Source: Paenibacillus tyrphae (GTDB lineage: Bacteria; Bacillota; Bacilli; Paenibacillales; NBRC-103111). Taken from it: a stretch of DNA of 64,000 bases. Below, piece by piece: positions 36,793 to 46,211 of this stretch. The position numbers were made by a program, and so were the translations under genes. The DNA lies in contig NZ_BSDJ01000011.1 in the NCBI RefSeq assembly GCF_027925525.1, positions 124,001 through 188,000 of the forward strand, read 5' to 3'. Each line of letters starts with the position of its first letter. Positions within the stretch are counted from its first letter, which is position 1. The notes under the pieces were generated by a model. That model was not told the origin of the DNA and did not search any database. It saw nothing but the letters and a program-made list of their open reading frames with translations.

Positions 36793-37654
36793 TCAGGCAC
36801 AAGAGCTTCGGAATCTGATCAGGCATCGAGCCAACTCCGCAGAAAAGCCGACACGCATTCTCGCCGTTACAAGCGGTAAGGGCGGGGTCGGCAAATCGAA
36901 CTTTACACTTAATTTTGCTCTTGCACTTCAAAAAAAAGGGCTCAAGGTACTCGTTTTCGACGCCGATATCGGTTTGGCCAATATCGACGTGCTCATGGGC
37001 ATTACGCCGAAGTACAATTTGTATCATTTGTTGAAAAAGGAAAAGACGATTTGGGACATCATTCATAAAGGCTATAACGATTTGCAATTTATCGCAGGAG
37101 GCTCGGGTTTTAACGACTTGATCCGGCTGTCCGAGGAACAATTGGATTATTTTCAAGAGCAAATCGGCCAGCTGAACGGACATGCGGACTTTATCATTTT
37201 CGATACGGGGGCCGGGTTGTCGAAAGAAACGCTCAAGTTTATCGTCGCCGCACAAGAAACGATCGTGGTGACGACGCCGGAGCCGACCTCGATTACCGAT
37301 GCGTACGCCATTATCAAAATGGTAAGCGCGATGGATTACGACATTCGCTTCCGGCTGGTCGTCAATCGGGTGACCGATTGGAGGGAAGGCAGGCAAACCG
37401 CCGAAAAGATCAGTATGGTCGCCAAGCAATTTTTGAATCTGGACATTCCAACCATCGGCTACGTGCTTGATGATGCTGCGGTATCCAAAGCCGTAAAAAA
37501 GCAGGTGCCTTTTACCGTAGCTTTTCCGTCGAGCGGCGCATCCAAATCGATCTATGATTTGACCGATGATTTTATTGCGAACCAAAAGCCGGCGGACATG
37601 AGCTCGGGGGCGGTCAAAGGCTTCTTGAACCGAATGATTAAGCTGCTTAAATAA
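36785..37654 (+). CDS. flhG: MinD-like ATPase FlhG (YlxH)
   Basis: A 289-aa MinD/ParA-type ATPase with the deviant Walker A SGKGGVGKSNFT near residue 30. The N-terminal DQAR-like helix (NDQAQELRNLIRHR) stimulates FlhF GTPase in the known family. The C-terminal amphipathic helix GFLNRMIKLLK fits membrane binding. It controls flagellar number and C-ring assembly. It starts inside the end of flhF. Confidence 0.95.
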   Translation: MNDQAQELRNLIRHRANSAEKPTRILAVTSGKGGVGKSNFTLNFALALQKKGLKVLVFDADIGLANIDVLMGITPKYNLYHLLKKEKTIWDIIHKGYNDLQFIAGGSGFNDLIRLSEEQLDYFQEQIGQLNGHADFIIFDTGAGLSKETLKFIVAAQETIVVTTPEPTSITDAYAIIKMVSAMDYDIRFRLVVNRVTDWREGRQTAEKISMVAKQFLNLDIPTIGYVLDDAAVSKAVKKQVPFTVAFPSSGASKSIYDLTDDFIANQKPADMSSGAVKGFLNRMIKLLK

Positions 37655-37708
37655 AAGAGAACGTCCTCCGACCTTCAGAATCAGACACAACGCAGAGGAG
37701 TGAAACGT

Positions 37709-38824
37709 ATGCAGCCTTACGATGTGCTCGTGGTCGATGATTCGGTTTTTATGAGAAAAATCATCACCGACCTTATTTCGGGGGATCCGGCGCTGCGGGT
37801 AGTAGGAACCGCAAAAAACGGCAAGGAAGCCGTAGAGCTGGTCCAAAAGTTGAACCCCCACGCTGTAACCATGGATATTGAGATGCCGGAAATGAACGGG
37901 TTAGATGCGCTTCGCGCGATCATGAATGAGCACCCTGTTCCGGTCATCATGTTAAGCAGTCTGACCCAAGAAGGCGCGGCGGAGACCATCAAAGCGCTCG
38001 AATGGGGGGCTGTCGATTTCGTCGGAAAACCGTCGGGTTCGATTTCACTCGATTTGCATAAAGTCAAGCAGCTACTGCTCGAAAAACTGCACATCGCGGT
38101 AAAAACAAACATGCGCAAGCTGTCGCGTTCCGCGTTGAGCAAACCGTCGCCTAAAGCGCCGGAGGTGCCGAAAGATCCGCGGCCGTTCTCGGAACCGGCC
38201 CCAAGAATGGAACGGCGCCCCGCTACAGGTGCGGCTGGATTCGAACATATAGTCGCCATCGGCACCTCAACCGGGGGGCCTCGGGCGCTGCATCAGGTGT
38301 TGTCCGATTTCCCGGAGTACTTTCCCGCTCCCGTCGTTATCGTCCAGCATATGCCTCCTAACTTTACCAAGTCGCTGGCACAGCGGCTCGATTCCGTTTC
38401 GAGGCTGCGGGTGGTTGAGGCGGAAGCCGGCATGATTCTGGAGAGCGGCACCGCTTATGTGGCCCCTGGCGGCTATCATATGACCGTAGCCCGCAATGGG
38501 AACCATTCTTACAAGATCCATCTGACAAAAGAAGATCCGCGCGGCGGACACCGGCCGTCGGTGGACGTGCTTTTCGAATCGCTGCTGCCGATGAGGGAGC
38601 TTAAACGCCACATCGTGCTCATGACCGGTATGGGCTCTGACGGAGCCAAAGGGATGCTGGCGTTGAAGCAATCCGGAGCCGTAACGACGATTGCCGAATC
38701 GGAGGACACCTGCATCGTTTATGGGATGCCCCGCGCGGCGGTGGAGCTGAATTGCGTAACGCATGTGCTGCCTCAGCAGGAAATTACCGCGAAGCTGGTA
38801 CAAGCCGTCGCCCGCGAGCCCTGA
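37709..38824 (+). CDS. cheB: Chemotaxis protein-glutamate methylesterase CheB
   Basis: A 371-aa receiver-methylesterase. The receiver has Asp10/Asp11 and phosphoacceptor Asp56 (VTMDIEMPEMNG). A linker of about 60 residues leads to the esterase with its catalytic Ser in IGTSTGGPRALHQ, His in VIVQHMPPNFT and Asp in MTGMGSDGAKGM. It demethylates and deamidates chemoreceptors for adaptation. The ATG at 37709 follows AGAGGAGTGA; an upstream GTG at 37700 is part of that site. Receptor and cheR genes are not in the window. Confidence 0.97.
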   Translation: MQPYDVLVVDDSVFMRKIITDLISGDPALRVVGTAKNGKEAVELVQKLNPHAVTMDIEMPEMNGLDALRAIMNEHPVPVIMLSSLTQEGAAETIKALEWGAVDFVGKPSGSISLDLHKVKQLLLEKLHIAVKTNMRKLSRSALSKPSPKAPEVPKDPRPFSEPAPRMERRPATGAAGFEHIVAIGTSTGGPRALHQVLSDFPEYFPAPVVIVQHMPPNFTKSLAQRLDSVSRLRVVEAEAGMILESGTAYVAPGGYHMTVARNGNHSYKIHLTKEDPRGGHRPSVDVLFESLLPMRELKRHIVLMTGMGSDGAKGMLALKQSGAVTTIAESEDTCIVYGMPRAAVELNCVTHVLPQQEITAKLVQAVAREP

Positions 38825-38872
38825 CTTCCGGGTAAGCCTTGATAGAGCAATTACCATGATGGAGGTGTAGAT

Positions 38873-40930
38873 ATGGAAATGAATCAATACCTCTCGATGT
38901 TTATCGATGAGTCGAGAGATCACTTGCAAGCGATGAACGAACAGATACTCAGTCTGGAAAGCAGCCCGGAAGACATCTCGATCGTGCAAAATATTTTTCG
39001 GTCGGCGCACACATTGAAAGGAATGTCGGCGACGATGGGATTCGAGGATCTGGCGTCGCTGACTCACGAGATGGAGAACGTGCTGGACCTCGTCCGCAAC
39101 CATAAGCTGAAGATGGATTCGTTTATTTTCGACTGCCTGTTCAAAAGTCTGGATTCCTTGGAATCCATGGTGGAGGACATCATCCAAGGCGGCACGGGTC
39201 AAGCGGACGTTACCGAAATCGTCGCCGCGCTGAAGTCCATCGTTTCCGGCGAGTACACCAAGGGTGGTGCAGCCGGAGGCGCGACGGCGAAAGCGGCGCC
39301 GACAACTGTCGTCGGGGGAGAGCTTGACGAATTTCAATATTCGATTCTTCAGCAGTCCATCGAAGCGGGCATTCCTGTACTTCGCCTCGAAGTAACGGTT
39401 CGCCAAGATTGCGTGTTAAAAGCGGCGCGCGCTTATATGGTATTCAACGTGCTTGAGCAGAACGGGGAGGTCATCAAATCCAACCCTTCCGTGGAAGATA
39501 TCGAGCAGGAGCGATTCGATCAATCGTTTGTCGTTTATTACATATCTCAAATCGAAACCGACGAGCTGCAAAAGCAAGTCGCGAGCGTATCCGAAATCGA
39601 TAAAGTGGACGTTATCGTGCTGGATCAGGCCAAGCTGACGGAGCTCATGAGCCCGCCTTCCGGGTCTAACGCAGCGGCCGCACAGGCACAGACCCAAGCC
39701 GAGACTGCCGCCGCATCAACGCAGGAAGCGCCGAAGCAGGAAGCGAAAAAAGCGCCTGCCGCAGGTGGTGCCCCTGTAGCCGGACGCACGATCCGCGTCG
39801 ACATCGAGCGGCTTGACACGCTGATGAACCTGTTCAGCGAGCTGCTGATCGATCGGGTACGGTTGGAGCAGCTTGCCAGCGAAATTCGCCGCGGCGAATT
39901 GACGGAAACCGTCGAGCATATGTCCCGGGTCAGCAGTGATTTGCAGAATATCGTACTGAAGCTGCGCATGGTCCCGATCGATACCGTCTTCAACCGTTTC
40001 CCGCGCATGATCCGGGATGTCGCGAAGACGCTGGACAAAAAGGTAGATCTGATCATCACCGGCGCCGATACCGAATTGGACCGGACGGTCATCGACGAAA
40101 TCGGCGATCCGTTGGTGCATTTGCTCCGGAATGCCGTCGACCATGGCGTGGAGCCGTCTGCCGAACGCGTTGCCATCGGAAAGCCCGAGACCGGAACGAT
40201 TCATCTGCGCGCGTATCATAGCGGAAACCATGTATTTATCGAGATCGAGGAAGACGGACGCGGCATCAACCGGGACAAAGTGTTGAAAAAAGCTCTGGAA
40301 AACAACGTTTTGACCAAGGAACAAGCCGAGCGTATCACGGATGACGAGGTCAATCAGCTGATTTTTGCCTCCGGCTTCAGCACGGCGGATAAAATATCGG
40401 ACATCTCCGGCCGCGGGGTCGGACTTGATGTCGTCAAGACGAAGATTCAAAGTCTCGGCGGGCAAGTCCAAGTCGATTCGACATGGGGGAAAGGCTCCAA
40501 ATTTTCCGTTCAGCTGCCGCTGACGCTGTCGATTATCTCGGCGATGCTGATCCGGCTCAATAACGAGAAGTACGCAATTCCGCTTTCTTCCATTGTGGAA
40601 ACGATGGCTGTCCGTCAAGAACAGATCCGCTCGGTTCACGGCAATCGCATGGTCGAGTACCGTACCGGGGTCATCCCGCTCGTTTCCTTGGCCGATCTGT
40701 TCGATGTGCCGGGAGGAACGAATATTTCCGAGAACGAGACGCAAGTGGTCATCATTCGCAAAAGCGACAAAATGGCAGCTCTCGTCGTTGACGAATTTAT
40801 CGGGCAGCAGGAAATCGTGCTGAAGACGCTCGGCAAATATTTGACCAAGCTGTTTGCGGTTTCCGGCGCAACCATTCTGGGAGACGGGCAAGTCGCGTTA
40901 ATTATCGATACGAATGCCTTGATTAAATAG
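38873..40930 (+). CDS. cheA: Chemotaxis histidine kinase CheA
   Basis: A 685-aa kinase with all five domains. P1 has phospho-His46 (IFRSAHTLKGMS). The P2 region is about 150-265. An Ala/Gln-rich linker leads to P3 dimerisation (RLDTLMNLFSELLIDRVRLEQL). The P4 ATPase has LRNAVDHGVEPS and GRGVGLDVVKTKI, and P5 is CheW-like. It phosphorylates CheY and CheB in response to receptors. GGAGGTG precedes the ATG. Confidence 0.98.
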   Translation: MEMNQYLSMFIDESRDHLQAMNEQILSLESSPEDISIVQNIFRSAHTLKGMSATMGFEDLASLTHEMENVLDLVRNHKLKMDSFIFDCLFKSLDSLESMVEDIIQGGTGQADVTEIVAALKSIVSGEYTKGGAAGGATAKAAPTTVVGGELDEFQYSILQQSIEAGIPVLRLEVTVRQDCVLKAARAYMVFNVLEQNGEVIKSNPSVEDIEQERFDQSFVVYYISQIETDELQKQVASVSEIDKVDVIVLDQAKLTELMSPPSGSNAAAAQAQTQAETAAASTQEAPKQEAKKAPAAGGAPVAGRTIRVDIERLDTLMNLFSELLIDRVRLEQLASEIRRGELTETVEHMSRVSSDLQNIVLKLRMVPIDTVFNRFPRMIRDVAKTLDKKVDLIITGADTELDRTVIDEIGDPLVHLLRNAVDHGVEPSAERVAIGKPETGTIHLRAYHSGNHVFIEIEEDGRGINRDKVLKKALENNVLTKEQAERITDDEVNQLIFASGFSTADKISDISGRGVGLDVVKTKIQSLGGQVQVDSTWGKGSKFSVQLPLTLSIISAMLIRLNNEKYAIPLSSIVETMAVRQEQIRSVHGNRMVEYRTGVIPLVSLADLFDVPGGTNISENETQVVIIRKSDKMAALVVDEFIGQQEIVLKTLGKYLTKLFAVSGATILGDGQVALIIDTNALIK

Positions 40931-40981
40931 CGGGACGCAAAGACGGCTACATTCACGCGATAACTTAAGGAGGCTGCGAGT

Positions 40982-41443
40982 ATGGGAGAAGAATTGAAAG
41001 TCATCGTGTTTACATTAGGAAAGGAAGAATACGGGGTAGAGGTTGAGAAGGTCCGCACCATTGAACGGATGCAGCCGATGACCCGGGTTCCGAAAACGCC
41101 TGAATTTGTCAAAGGCGTCATCAATTTGCGCGGCGTTGTTACCCCCGTCATCGATCTGCGCGGTCGCTTCGGATTTCCGGAAACCGAATATACCGATAAC
41201 TCGCGGATCATAATCGTTGCCGTCGGCGACATCGAAGTTGGTCTGATTGTCGATTCGGCCAACGACGTCATCGATGTGGATTCGGATCATATCGACGATC
41301 CGCCGGAAATCGTAGGCGGCATTAAGGCCAAGTATCTTCACGGGATTGCCAAAGTGGGCGAAAGCCGGCTGCTTGTGCTGCTGAACCTGAAGGAAGTATT
41401 GACCAAGAGCGAGATCGTTCAACTGGAGAATGTAGAGGAGTAG
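40982..41443 (+). CDS. cheW: Chemotaxis coupling protein CheW
   Basis: A 153-aa single CheW domain that links receptors to CheA. Typical segments are LGKEEYGVEVEKVRTIERM, TPEFVKGVINLRGVVTPVIDLRGRFG and LVLLNLKEVLT. It has AAGGAGG upstream and lies 51 nt after cheA. Confidence 0.98.
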   Translation: MGEELKVIVFTLGKEEYGVEVEKVRTIERMQPMTRVPKTPEFVKGVINLRGVVTPVIDLRGRFGFPETEYTDNSRIIIVAVGDIEVGLIVDSANDVIDVDSDHIDDPPEIVGGIKAKYLHGIAKVGESRLLVLLNLKEVLTKSEIVQLENVEE

Positions 41444-41448
41444 GCCTA

Positions 41449-42069
41449 GTGGAAGCATTTAATTCTTTTGCCGATTTTCAAATGGATGTACTGAAGGAAG
41501 TCGGAAATATCGGTGCCGGACATGCGGCTACTGCTCTCTCGCAGCTGCTTGATAAGCCTGTTGATATGCTTGTGCCCAAAGTGCGAATGGTTCCTTTCGA
41601 GGAAATCGCGGACAGCGTGGGAGGAGCCGAGGAAGCCGTTATCGCTATATTTCTGAGAGTCGAAGGGGAAACGCCGGGAAATTTATTTTTTATCCTGAAG
41701 TTCGAGTCGGCCAAGAAGCTTCTTCGCAACTTGGTCGGAATGGACGCGGTGGAAGGTGAAGAGTACTCCGAAATGGAGTTGTCCGCACTCAACGAGATCG
41801 GCAACATTTTAGCGGGCTCGTACTTGTCGTCTCTGGCAGATTTCACGCAGCTGAACATGCAGCCTACCGTACCTTCGCTTGCGATTGATATGGCGGGAGC
41901 GATTCTGAGCTACGGCTTGCTCCAATTCGGTCAAATGGGAGACCAGGCGCTCTTGATCGACACGAAGTTTCTGGACGGAAGCGACGAGGTGGAAGGGCAT
42001 TTCTTCCTCATCCCGGACCCGGAGTCCTTCGAACGTATTTTCGTAGCTTTGGGAGTGCATACTCCATGA
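41449..42069 (+). CDS. cheC: CheY-P phosphatase CheC
   Basis: A 206-aa CheC with two phosphatase half-sites, EVGNIGAGHAATALSQLLDKP and EIGNILAGSYLSSLADFT. Both keep the Glu and Asn that position water for CheY-P hydrolysis. CheC binds CheD, encoded next with a 4-nt overlap, and the pair tunes adaptation in Bacillus-type chemotaxis. The start is GTG at 41449, with GAGGAG upstream, just after cheW. Confidence 0.97.
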   Translation: MEAFNSFADFQMDVLKEVGNIGAGHAATALSQLLDKPVDMLVPKVRMVPFEEIADSVGGAEEAVIAIFLRVEGETPGNLFFILKFESAKKLLRNLVGMDAVEGEEYSEMELSALNEIGNILAGSYLSSLADFTQLNMQPTVPSLAIDMAGAILSYGLLQFGQMGDQALLIDTKFLDGSDEVEGHFFLIPDPESFERIFVALGVHTP

Positions 42070-42560
42070 TCCAAGACAATCTGATTAAAGTAGGAATGGC
42101 CGACCTGAACGTCGCTCACTTGACCGGTGTGCTCAAGACGACGGGGCTCGGTTCGTGCGTGGGCGTTACCTTGTTCGATGCCAAGGCCAAAGTAGCCGGA
42201 ATGGCCCACGTCATGCTGCCGACCTCGGATATTGCCAGAGAAGGAAAGCTGAACATCGCGAAATATGCAGATACGGCAATCCCCGAAATGATTCGCCTGA
42301 TGGAGGATCTGGGGGCTCAAGTGAAGCGCATGGTTGCCAAAATGGCAGGGGGAGCACAAATGTTCGCATTCGGCTCCCAATCGGACACGATGCGGATCGG
42401 ACCGCGGAATGTCGAGTCCTGCAAAGAAATGCTTAGCCGTTACCAGATCCCGATTATTGCCGAAGATACCGGCGGCAATTACGGACGAACCATTGAATTC
42501 GACTGCGAATCCGGTATGCTCATGATTCGCAGCGTACAACACGGAGTGAAGGAACTGTAA
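42066..42560 (+). CDS. cheD: Chemoreceptor glutamine deamidase CheD
   Basis: A 164-aa deamidase. The active-site Cys is in TTGLGSCVGVTLFD, the His is in KVAGMAHVMLP, and the Thr/Gly-rich GRTIEFDCESGMLMI end is typical. It activates receptors by deamidation and is sequestered by CheC. It overlaps cheC as ATGA. Confidence 0.97.
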   Translation: MIQDNLIKVGMADLNVAHLTGVLKTTGLGSCVGVTLFDAKAKVAGMAHVMLPTSDIAREGKLNIAKYADTAIPEMIRLMEDLGAQVKRMVAKMAGGAQMFAFGSQSDTMRIGPRNVESCKEMLSRYQIPIIAEDTGGNYGRTIEFDCESGMLMIRSVQHGVKEL

Positions 42561-42564
42561 ACCT

Positions 42565-42981
42565 ATGATCGGATCGATACGTTGGAACTTTATCGTAGGA
42601 GCCGCGGCATTCGTCATTACCTTTGCCTTGTCGATCACCGACAATATTTGGCTGACTACCTTGATTCGCAGCTTCTACAGCTTTGTCCTGATGTTTGTAA
42701 TCGTATTTTTGTTCCGTTGGCTGCTTGGCACGGTTGCCGGATTGGCAGGCGCTCCGATTCCTGAGCATTCGGAAGAAGAGGATGAGCTTAAAGGGACGGC
42801 GGTCGATGTTGTAACGCCCGATCAGGATGCGGAGCTGCATCAGATGCTGAAACCGTCGCCGGGTCCGAAGGACGCCGCGGAGACCGATTTTTCCCCGCTG
42901 AATCCGCCGAAGCTCTCAACGAAGATCCAAGGGAGCCCTGACGAATTGGCACAGGCGGTTCGCCGAATGTCTGAAGAATAA
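42565..42981 (+). CDS. Two-helix membrane protein of the che operon, unknown role
   Basis: A 138-aa protein with two close membrane helices (about residues 7-25, FIVGAAAFVITFALSI, and 33-53, SFYSFVLMFVIVFLFRW). An acidic, Pro-rich cytoplasmic tail ends in SPDELAQAVRRMSEE. B. subtilis has nothing between cheD and sigD, so this is an addition. It starts 4 nt after cheD and ends 18 nt before sigD, so it must be co-transcribed. I do not recognise a named family; a motility-associated role is inference from place only. Confidence 0.8.
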   Translation: MIGSIRWNFIVGAAAFVITFALSITDNIWLTTLIRSFYSFVLMFVIVFLFRWLLGTVAGLAGAPIPEHSEEEDELKGTAVDVVTPDQDAELHQMLKPSPGPKDAAETDFSPLNPPKLSTKIQGSPDELAQAVRRMSEE

Positions 42982-42999
42982 GGATGGTGACTATCTGTC

Positions 43000-43782
43000 A
43001 TGATCGCGCAAAAATCCCATTTGGCGAATATCGATGTTTGGAAGCAATGGAGAGAAGACAGACAGTTGAAAGCGAAGCAGGCGCTCATCGAAACGTATTT
43101 GCCGCTCGTAGATTACGTTTCGGGTCGTCTTTCCATCGGTCTGCCTAAAAACGTTTCGAAAGAAGACTTATCCAGCTGCGGTATTATGGGCTTGATCGAT
43201 GCCATCGAAAAGTTCGACTACGAGCGAGGACTGCAATTTGAAACGTATGCCTCCTGGCGCATTCGCGGAGCGATGATCGACGGGCTCCGTCAAGGCGATT
43301 GGGTTCCCCGTTCCGTGAGGGAGAAGGCCAAGAAGATCGAGGACGCTTACCAAAAGCTCGAGCAGCAATACTTGCGTTCCGTAACCGATAGCGAAATCAG
43401 CTCTTATCTGGATGTCAGCGAGCAGGAGTTTCAACAGATGGTACAGGAAATCGCAGTGACGACCGTCTGCTCGATCGACGATCCTATCCGGGAGGAAGAT
43501 TCGGAGACGCGGCTTTCTTTGTTAATTGACGAAAAGGCGAAAAGTCCGGAATCCAAAGTAAATGAAGTCTATTTAAAGGAAACGTTAGCTAAAGCTATCG
43601 AACGGTTGACGGAAAAAGAGCGGACCGTCGTATCCCTCTTTTATTACGAAGAATTGTCTTTAAGCGAGATCGCGGAAGTCATGAATCTTTCCCCATCCAG
43701 AATATCACAGCTGCACTCAAAAGCGATTCTGCGGTTAAAAGGTTCTTTGAGCCGTCATAAGTCGCAGCTATTTTATGACTAA
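43000..43782 (+). CDS. sigD: Motility sigma factor SigD/FliA
   Basis: A 260-aa sigma-28 family factor. Region 2 contains DLSSCGIMGLIDAIEKFDYERGL and TYASWRIRGAMIDGLRQGDW. Region 4 contains LSLSEIAEVMNLSPSRISQLHSKA. It directs late flagellar, chemoreceptor and autolysin genes after hook completion and is normally held by FlgM, whose gene is not in this window. AGGATGGTGA precedes the ATG. Confidence 0.97.
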   Translation: MIAQKSHLANIDVWKQWREDRQLKAKQALIETYLPLVDYVSGRLSIGLPKNVSKEDLSSCGIMGLIDAIEKFDYERGLQFETYASWRIRGAMIDGLRQGDWVPRSVREKAKKIEDAYQKLEQQYLRSVTDSEISSYLDVSEQEFQQMVQEIAVTTVCSIDDPIREEDSETRLSLLIDEKAKSPESKVNEVYLKETLAKAIERLTEKERTVVSLFYYEELSLSEIAEVMNLSPSRISQLHSKAILRLKGSLSRHKSQLFYD

Positions 43783-43805
43783 GGGGTCGGAAAGTGGGGA
43801 GAATG

Positions 43806-45215
43806 ATGGCCGATCTGGCGATGCCGCTCAGCTATTATATGGATATTTCGTTGTCCGACGACAAGCTGTTCGCTTACCTCAAGTTTGCGAATTGCGAGGA
43901 ATCGTTCCGCGTTTCCAAAGGACAGCTTATGGAATTGATTGCCTCGTATCACATCGTATACGGCATAGATGAGGAGAAAATCGCAGCGATCGTAGACGAT
44001 CCGAAGGCTTTCTTCTTCTCCCAGACGGTGATTGCCAAAGGCGATGCGCCGCAGAACGGTCAGGACGGGCGCGTCCAGATGATGTACGATTTGGACGACA
44101 AGTCCAAACGCCCGGCCGAACTGGAGGACGGCAAGGTTGATTATAAAGAAGTGACTACGATCCATAACGTGAAAAAGGGGCAATTGATCGCGCAAAAAAT
44201 TCCGGCCGCCTTAGGCGTCCCGGGACGCGCGGTGACCGGAGAAACGCTTTTTGCGAAGGACGGGAAGGATGCGCGTTTCAAGCTCGGCAAAAATGTCGTG
44301 ACCGATCCGGAGCAGACGGCCATTTATGCAGCCATTGACGGAATGGTCACGAAGACGGACCGGGATAAAATCAATGTTTTTCCGATCTTTGAAGTGAACG
44401 GGGATGTCGACTATAATGTCGGAAATATTGATTTTGTCGGGTCTGTCGTCATCCGAGGCAACGTTCTGCCGGGTTTTCGCATCAAAGCGGCGGGAGATAT
44501 CCGCATTACGGGCAGCGTGGACGCCGCAGACTTGGAGGCAGACGGCTCCATCGAGATCAGCGCGGGGATCCTTGGGCATAACAAAGGAACAATCCGTGCC
44601 GGAAAACGGGTGAAGAGCTCTTTCATCCAAGACGCCAACATCTATGCGGGTGAGGAAGTGCTGGTCAGCCAGAGCATTATGCACTCCCAGGTGCGCGCCG
44701 GCAAACAAGTTGTATGCAAAGGCACCAAGGGACTGATTGTCGGAGGAATGATTCAAGCGGGCGACGTGGTTATTGCCCGAACGATCGGCAACTCTATGTC
44801 GACGGCCACGGTCATCGAAGTCGGCGTCCTGCCGGAGCTTCGCAACGAGCTTCAGCAGCTTCGCATCCAACAAAGAGCTTTGAGCGAGAACTTGGACAAA
44901 ACGGATAAAGCGCTCGTGCTGCTCGACCAGTTGGCAGCCACGGGACAGCTTGGACCGGACAAAGTGGCCATGCGGGTTAAGCTGAACCATACCAAGAAAC
45001 AGGTTACGGAAGAAATTGCGAGCTCCAGAGAGCGCATGCTGGAAATTGAAAGATCGCTTGAGGACTCGGAAAAAGCAAAGGTCGAAGTCATTGCCAACGC
45101 CTACAGCGGCACGAAAATCGTGATCGGCCGATATACCAAGTTCATTAAAGATACTTCTCCCCGCGTTAGGTTCCAATTGATCGACGGAGATATCGCGATG
45201 CTTCCTATCGTATAA
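43806..45215 (+). CDS. FapA-family (DUF342) protein
   Basis: About 469 aa of the FapA/DUF342 family. An N-terminal globular part (to about 160) precedes a right-handed beta-helix-like region (about 165-330) rich in turns such as GNVLPGFRIKAAGDIRITGSV and ADGSIEISAGILG. A coiled coil (about 335-430) and a short C-terminal strand follow. In Vibrio, FapA affects flagellar assembly or cell-pole signalling; in Bacilli the role is open. It directly follows sigD. The start is uncertain among GTG 43794, ATG 43803 and ATG 43806; the last has GGGGAG 4 nt upstream. Confidence 0.85.
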   Translation: MADLAMPLSYYMDISLSDDKLFAYLKFANCEESFRVSKGQLMELIASYHIVYGIDEEKIAAIVDDPKAFFFSQTVIAKGDAPQNGQDGRVQMMYDLDDKSKRPAELEDGKVDYKEVTTIHNVKKGQLIAQKIPAALGVPGRAVTGETLFAKDGKDARFKLGKNVVTDPEQTAIYAAIDGMVTKTDRDKINVFPIFEVNGDVDYNVGNIDFVGSVVIRGNVLPGFRIKAAGDIRITGSVDAADLEADGSIEISAGILGHNKGTIRAGKRVKSSFIQDANIYAGEEVLVSQSIMHSQVRAGKQVVCKGTKGLIVGGMIQAGDVVIARTIGNSMSTATVIEVGVLPELRNELQQLRIQQRALSENLDKTDKALVLLDQLAATGQLGPDKVAMRVKLNHTKKQVTEEIASSRERMLEIERSLEDSEKAKVEVIANAYSGTKIVIGRYTKFIKDTSPRVRFQLIDGDIAMLPIV

Positions 45216-45254
45216 AGGCTGACGTACGCGTACAGCTCGAAGGAGGGGATGCCG

Positions 45255-45587
45255 GTGAGCATGAAACCGGTTGAAATGCAGTTTGCGCTGCATAAGAACG
45301 ACGAAGCCGGTCTGAAGCAGCATCAAATGGTGCAAAAGCGAGTGGAAGACCAGGCCATGCTTAACAGCTCCAACGAGAAGTCGACGATAAAAGAGCGTCA
45401 GGTCAGCGCCAAGACGGAGGAGACCGGTCAAGCTTCGATCAAAGACGATCAGTCGGGCCGTTCGGGCGAACGGGACCCCCGAGGCGGCGGCGGAGCGAAG
45501 AAATCGGCCGAGGAGTCCAAACAGGCGCCGGGCGGCACCGCACCGGAGCATCCGTTCAAGGGGCATCATATCGACTTGACCTTATAA
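45255..45587 (+). CDS. Small disordered protein of the flagellar operon
   Basis: About 110 aa, highly charged, without membrane segments or cysteines, and Gly/Lys/Glu-rich from residue 50 on. The first part (MSMKPVEMQFALHKNDEAG) and the last (HPFKGHHIDLTL) look more conserved than the middle. The GTG at 45255 has AAGGAGG 9 nt upstream. I do not recognise the family. The even spacing between fapA and the swrB-like gene argues that it is a real operon member. Confidence 0.7.
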   Translation: MSMKPVEMQFALHKNDEAGLKQHQMVQKRVEDQAMLNSSNEKSTIKERQVSAKTEETGQASIKDDQSGRSGERDPRGGGGAKKSAEESKQAPGGTAPEHPFKGHHIDLTL

Positions 45588-45617
45588 CTATTATGTTGTG
45601 AAACTAGGTGAATGCAA

Positions 45618-46211
45618 TTGGACCAACCTTGGGTATACATCGTGCTGGTCGGGCTTCTAATCGTGGTCTATGCAAAGATTATCCCGCGAAAATCCGAAGG
45701 AGCGGCCAAGCCCGACGGCGCCATCGTAAAAGAGATGGAGCAGGCGATGGATCACTTGGCTATGGAGCTTGAGGAGCAGAACAAAGCGCTGATCGAGCTG
45801 TTCTCCGGGACGAAACAAACGTACGAGGAGCATACGGCTAAACTGACCTCGCGTGTGGAAACGCTTGAAAAGCAATGCCAGGAGCTGCGGCTCGAACTGG
45901 GCCGGCTGACGTTGTCAGAGGAACAGCGGCGCTTGTCCCTTCAAGCGGACGCATCGAAGCCGGGAGAGGCGTTGGGAGCAGGCGCCGGGGCTGCGGTAAC
46001 GCCGGCCTATAGGGAGCCTGCCGCACCTGACAAGCAGCCGGAAGCGGTGAACAAAGCCCCGATGAATATGAAGGAACGCTACAGCGAGCTGTTCGGATTG
46101 TACGAGTCGGGCAAATCGACGGACTATATCGCCAAGAAGCTGGGCATGAACAAGGGGGAAATCAGTCTGATTCAGCAGCTTGCCAAACAGGAGGAACGGT
46201 CGAATGCTTAA
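45618..46211 (+). CDS. SwrB-like coiled-coil membrane protein
   Basis: A 197-aa protein with an N-terminal transmembrane helix (WVYIVLVGLLIVVYAKII), a coiled coil (about residues 35-100), and a Pro/Ala-rich linker. A C-terminal helix-turn-helix-like end follows (YSELFGLYESGKSTDYIAKK, then LGMNKGEISLIQQL). This layout and the place after sigD match B. subtilis SwrB (YlxL), which activates flagellar export-gate assembly. Homology is inferred from architecture, so no symbol is given. The TTG at 45618 is preferred because AGGTGA is 6 nt upstream. Confidence 0.75.
   Translation: MDQPWVYIVLVGLLIVVYAKIIPRKSEGAAKPDGAIVKEMEQAMDHLAMELEEQNKALIELFSGTKQTYEEHTAKLTSRVETLEKQCQELRLELGRLTLSEEQRRLSLQADASKPGEALGAGAGAAVTPAYREPAAPDKQPEAVNKAPMNMKERYSELFGLYESGKSTDYIAKKLGMNKGEISLIQQLAKQEERSNA

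Noticed and set aside
44211-45569. 452-codon minus-strand open frame opposite fapA
   Set aside because: Arg/His/Leu-rich antisense composition; the plus-strand FapA-type protein is well formed and in operon context.
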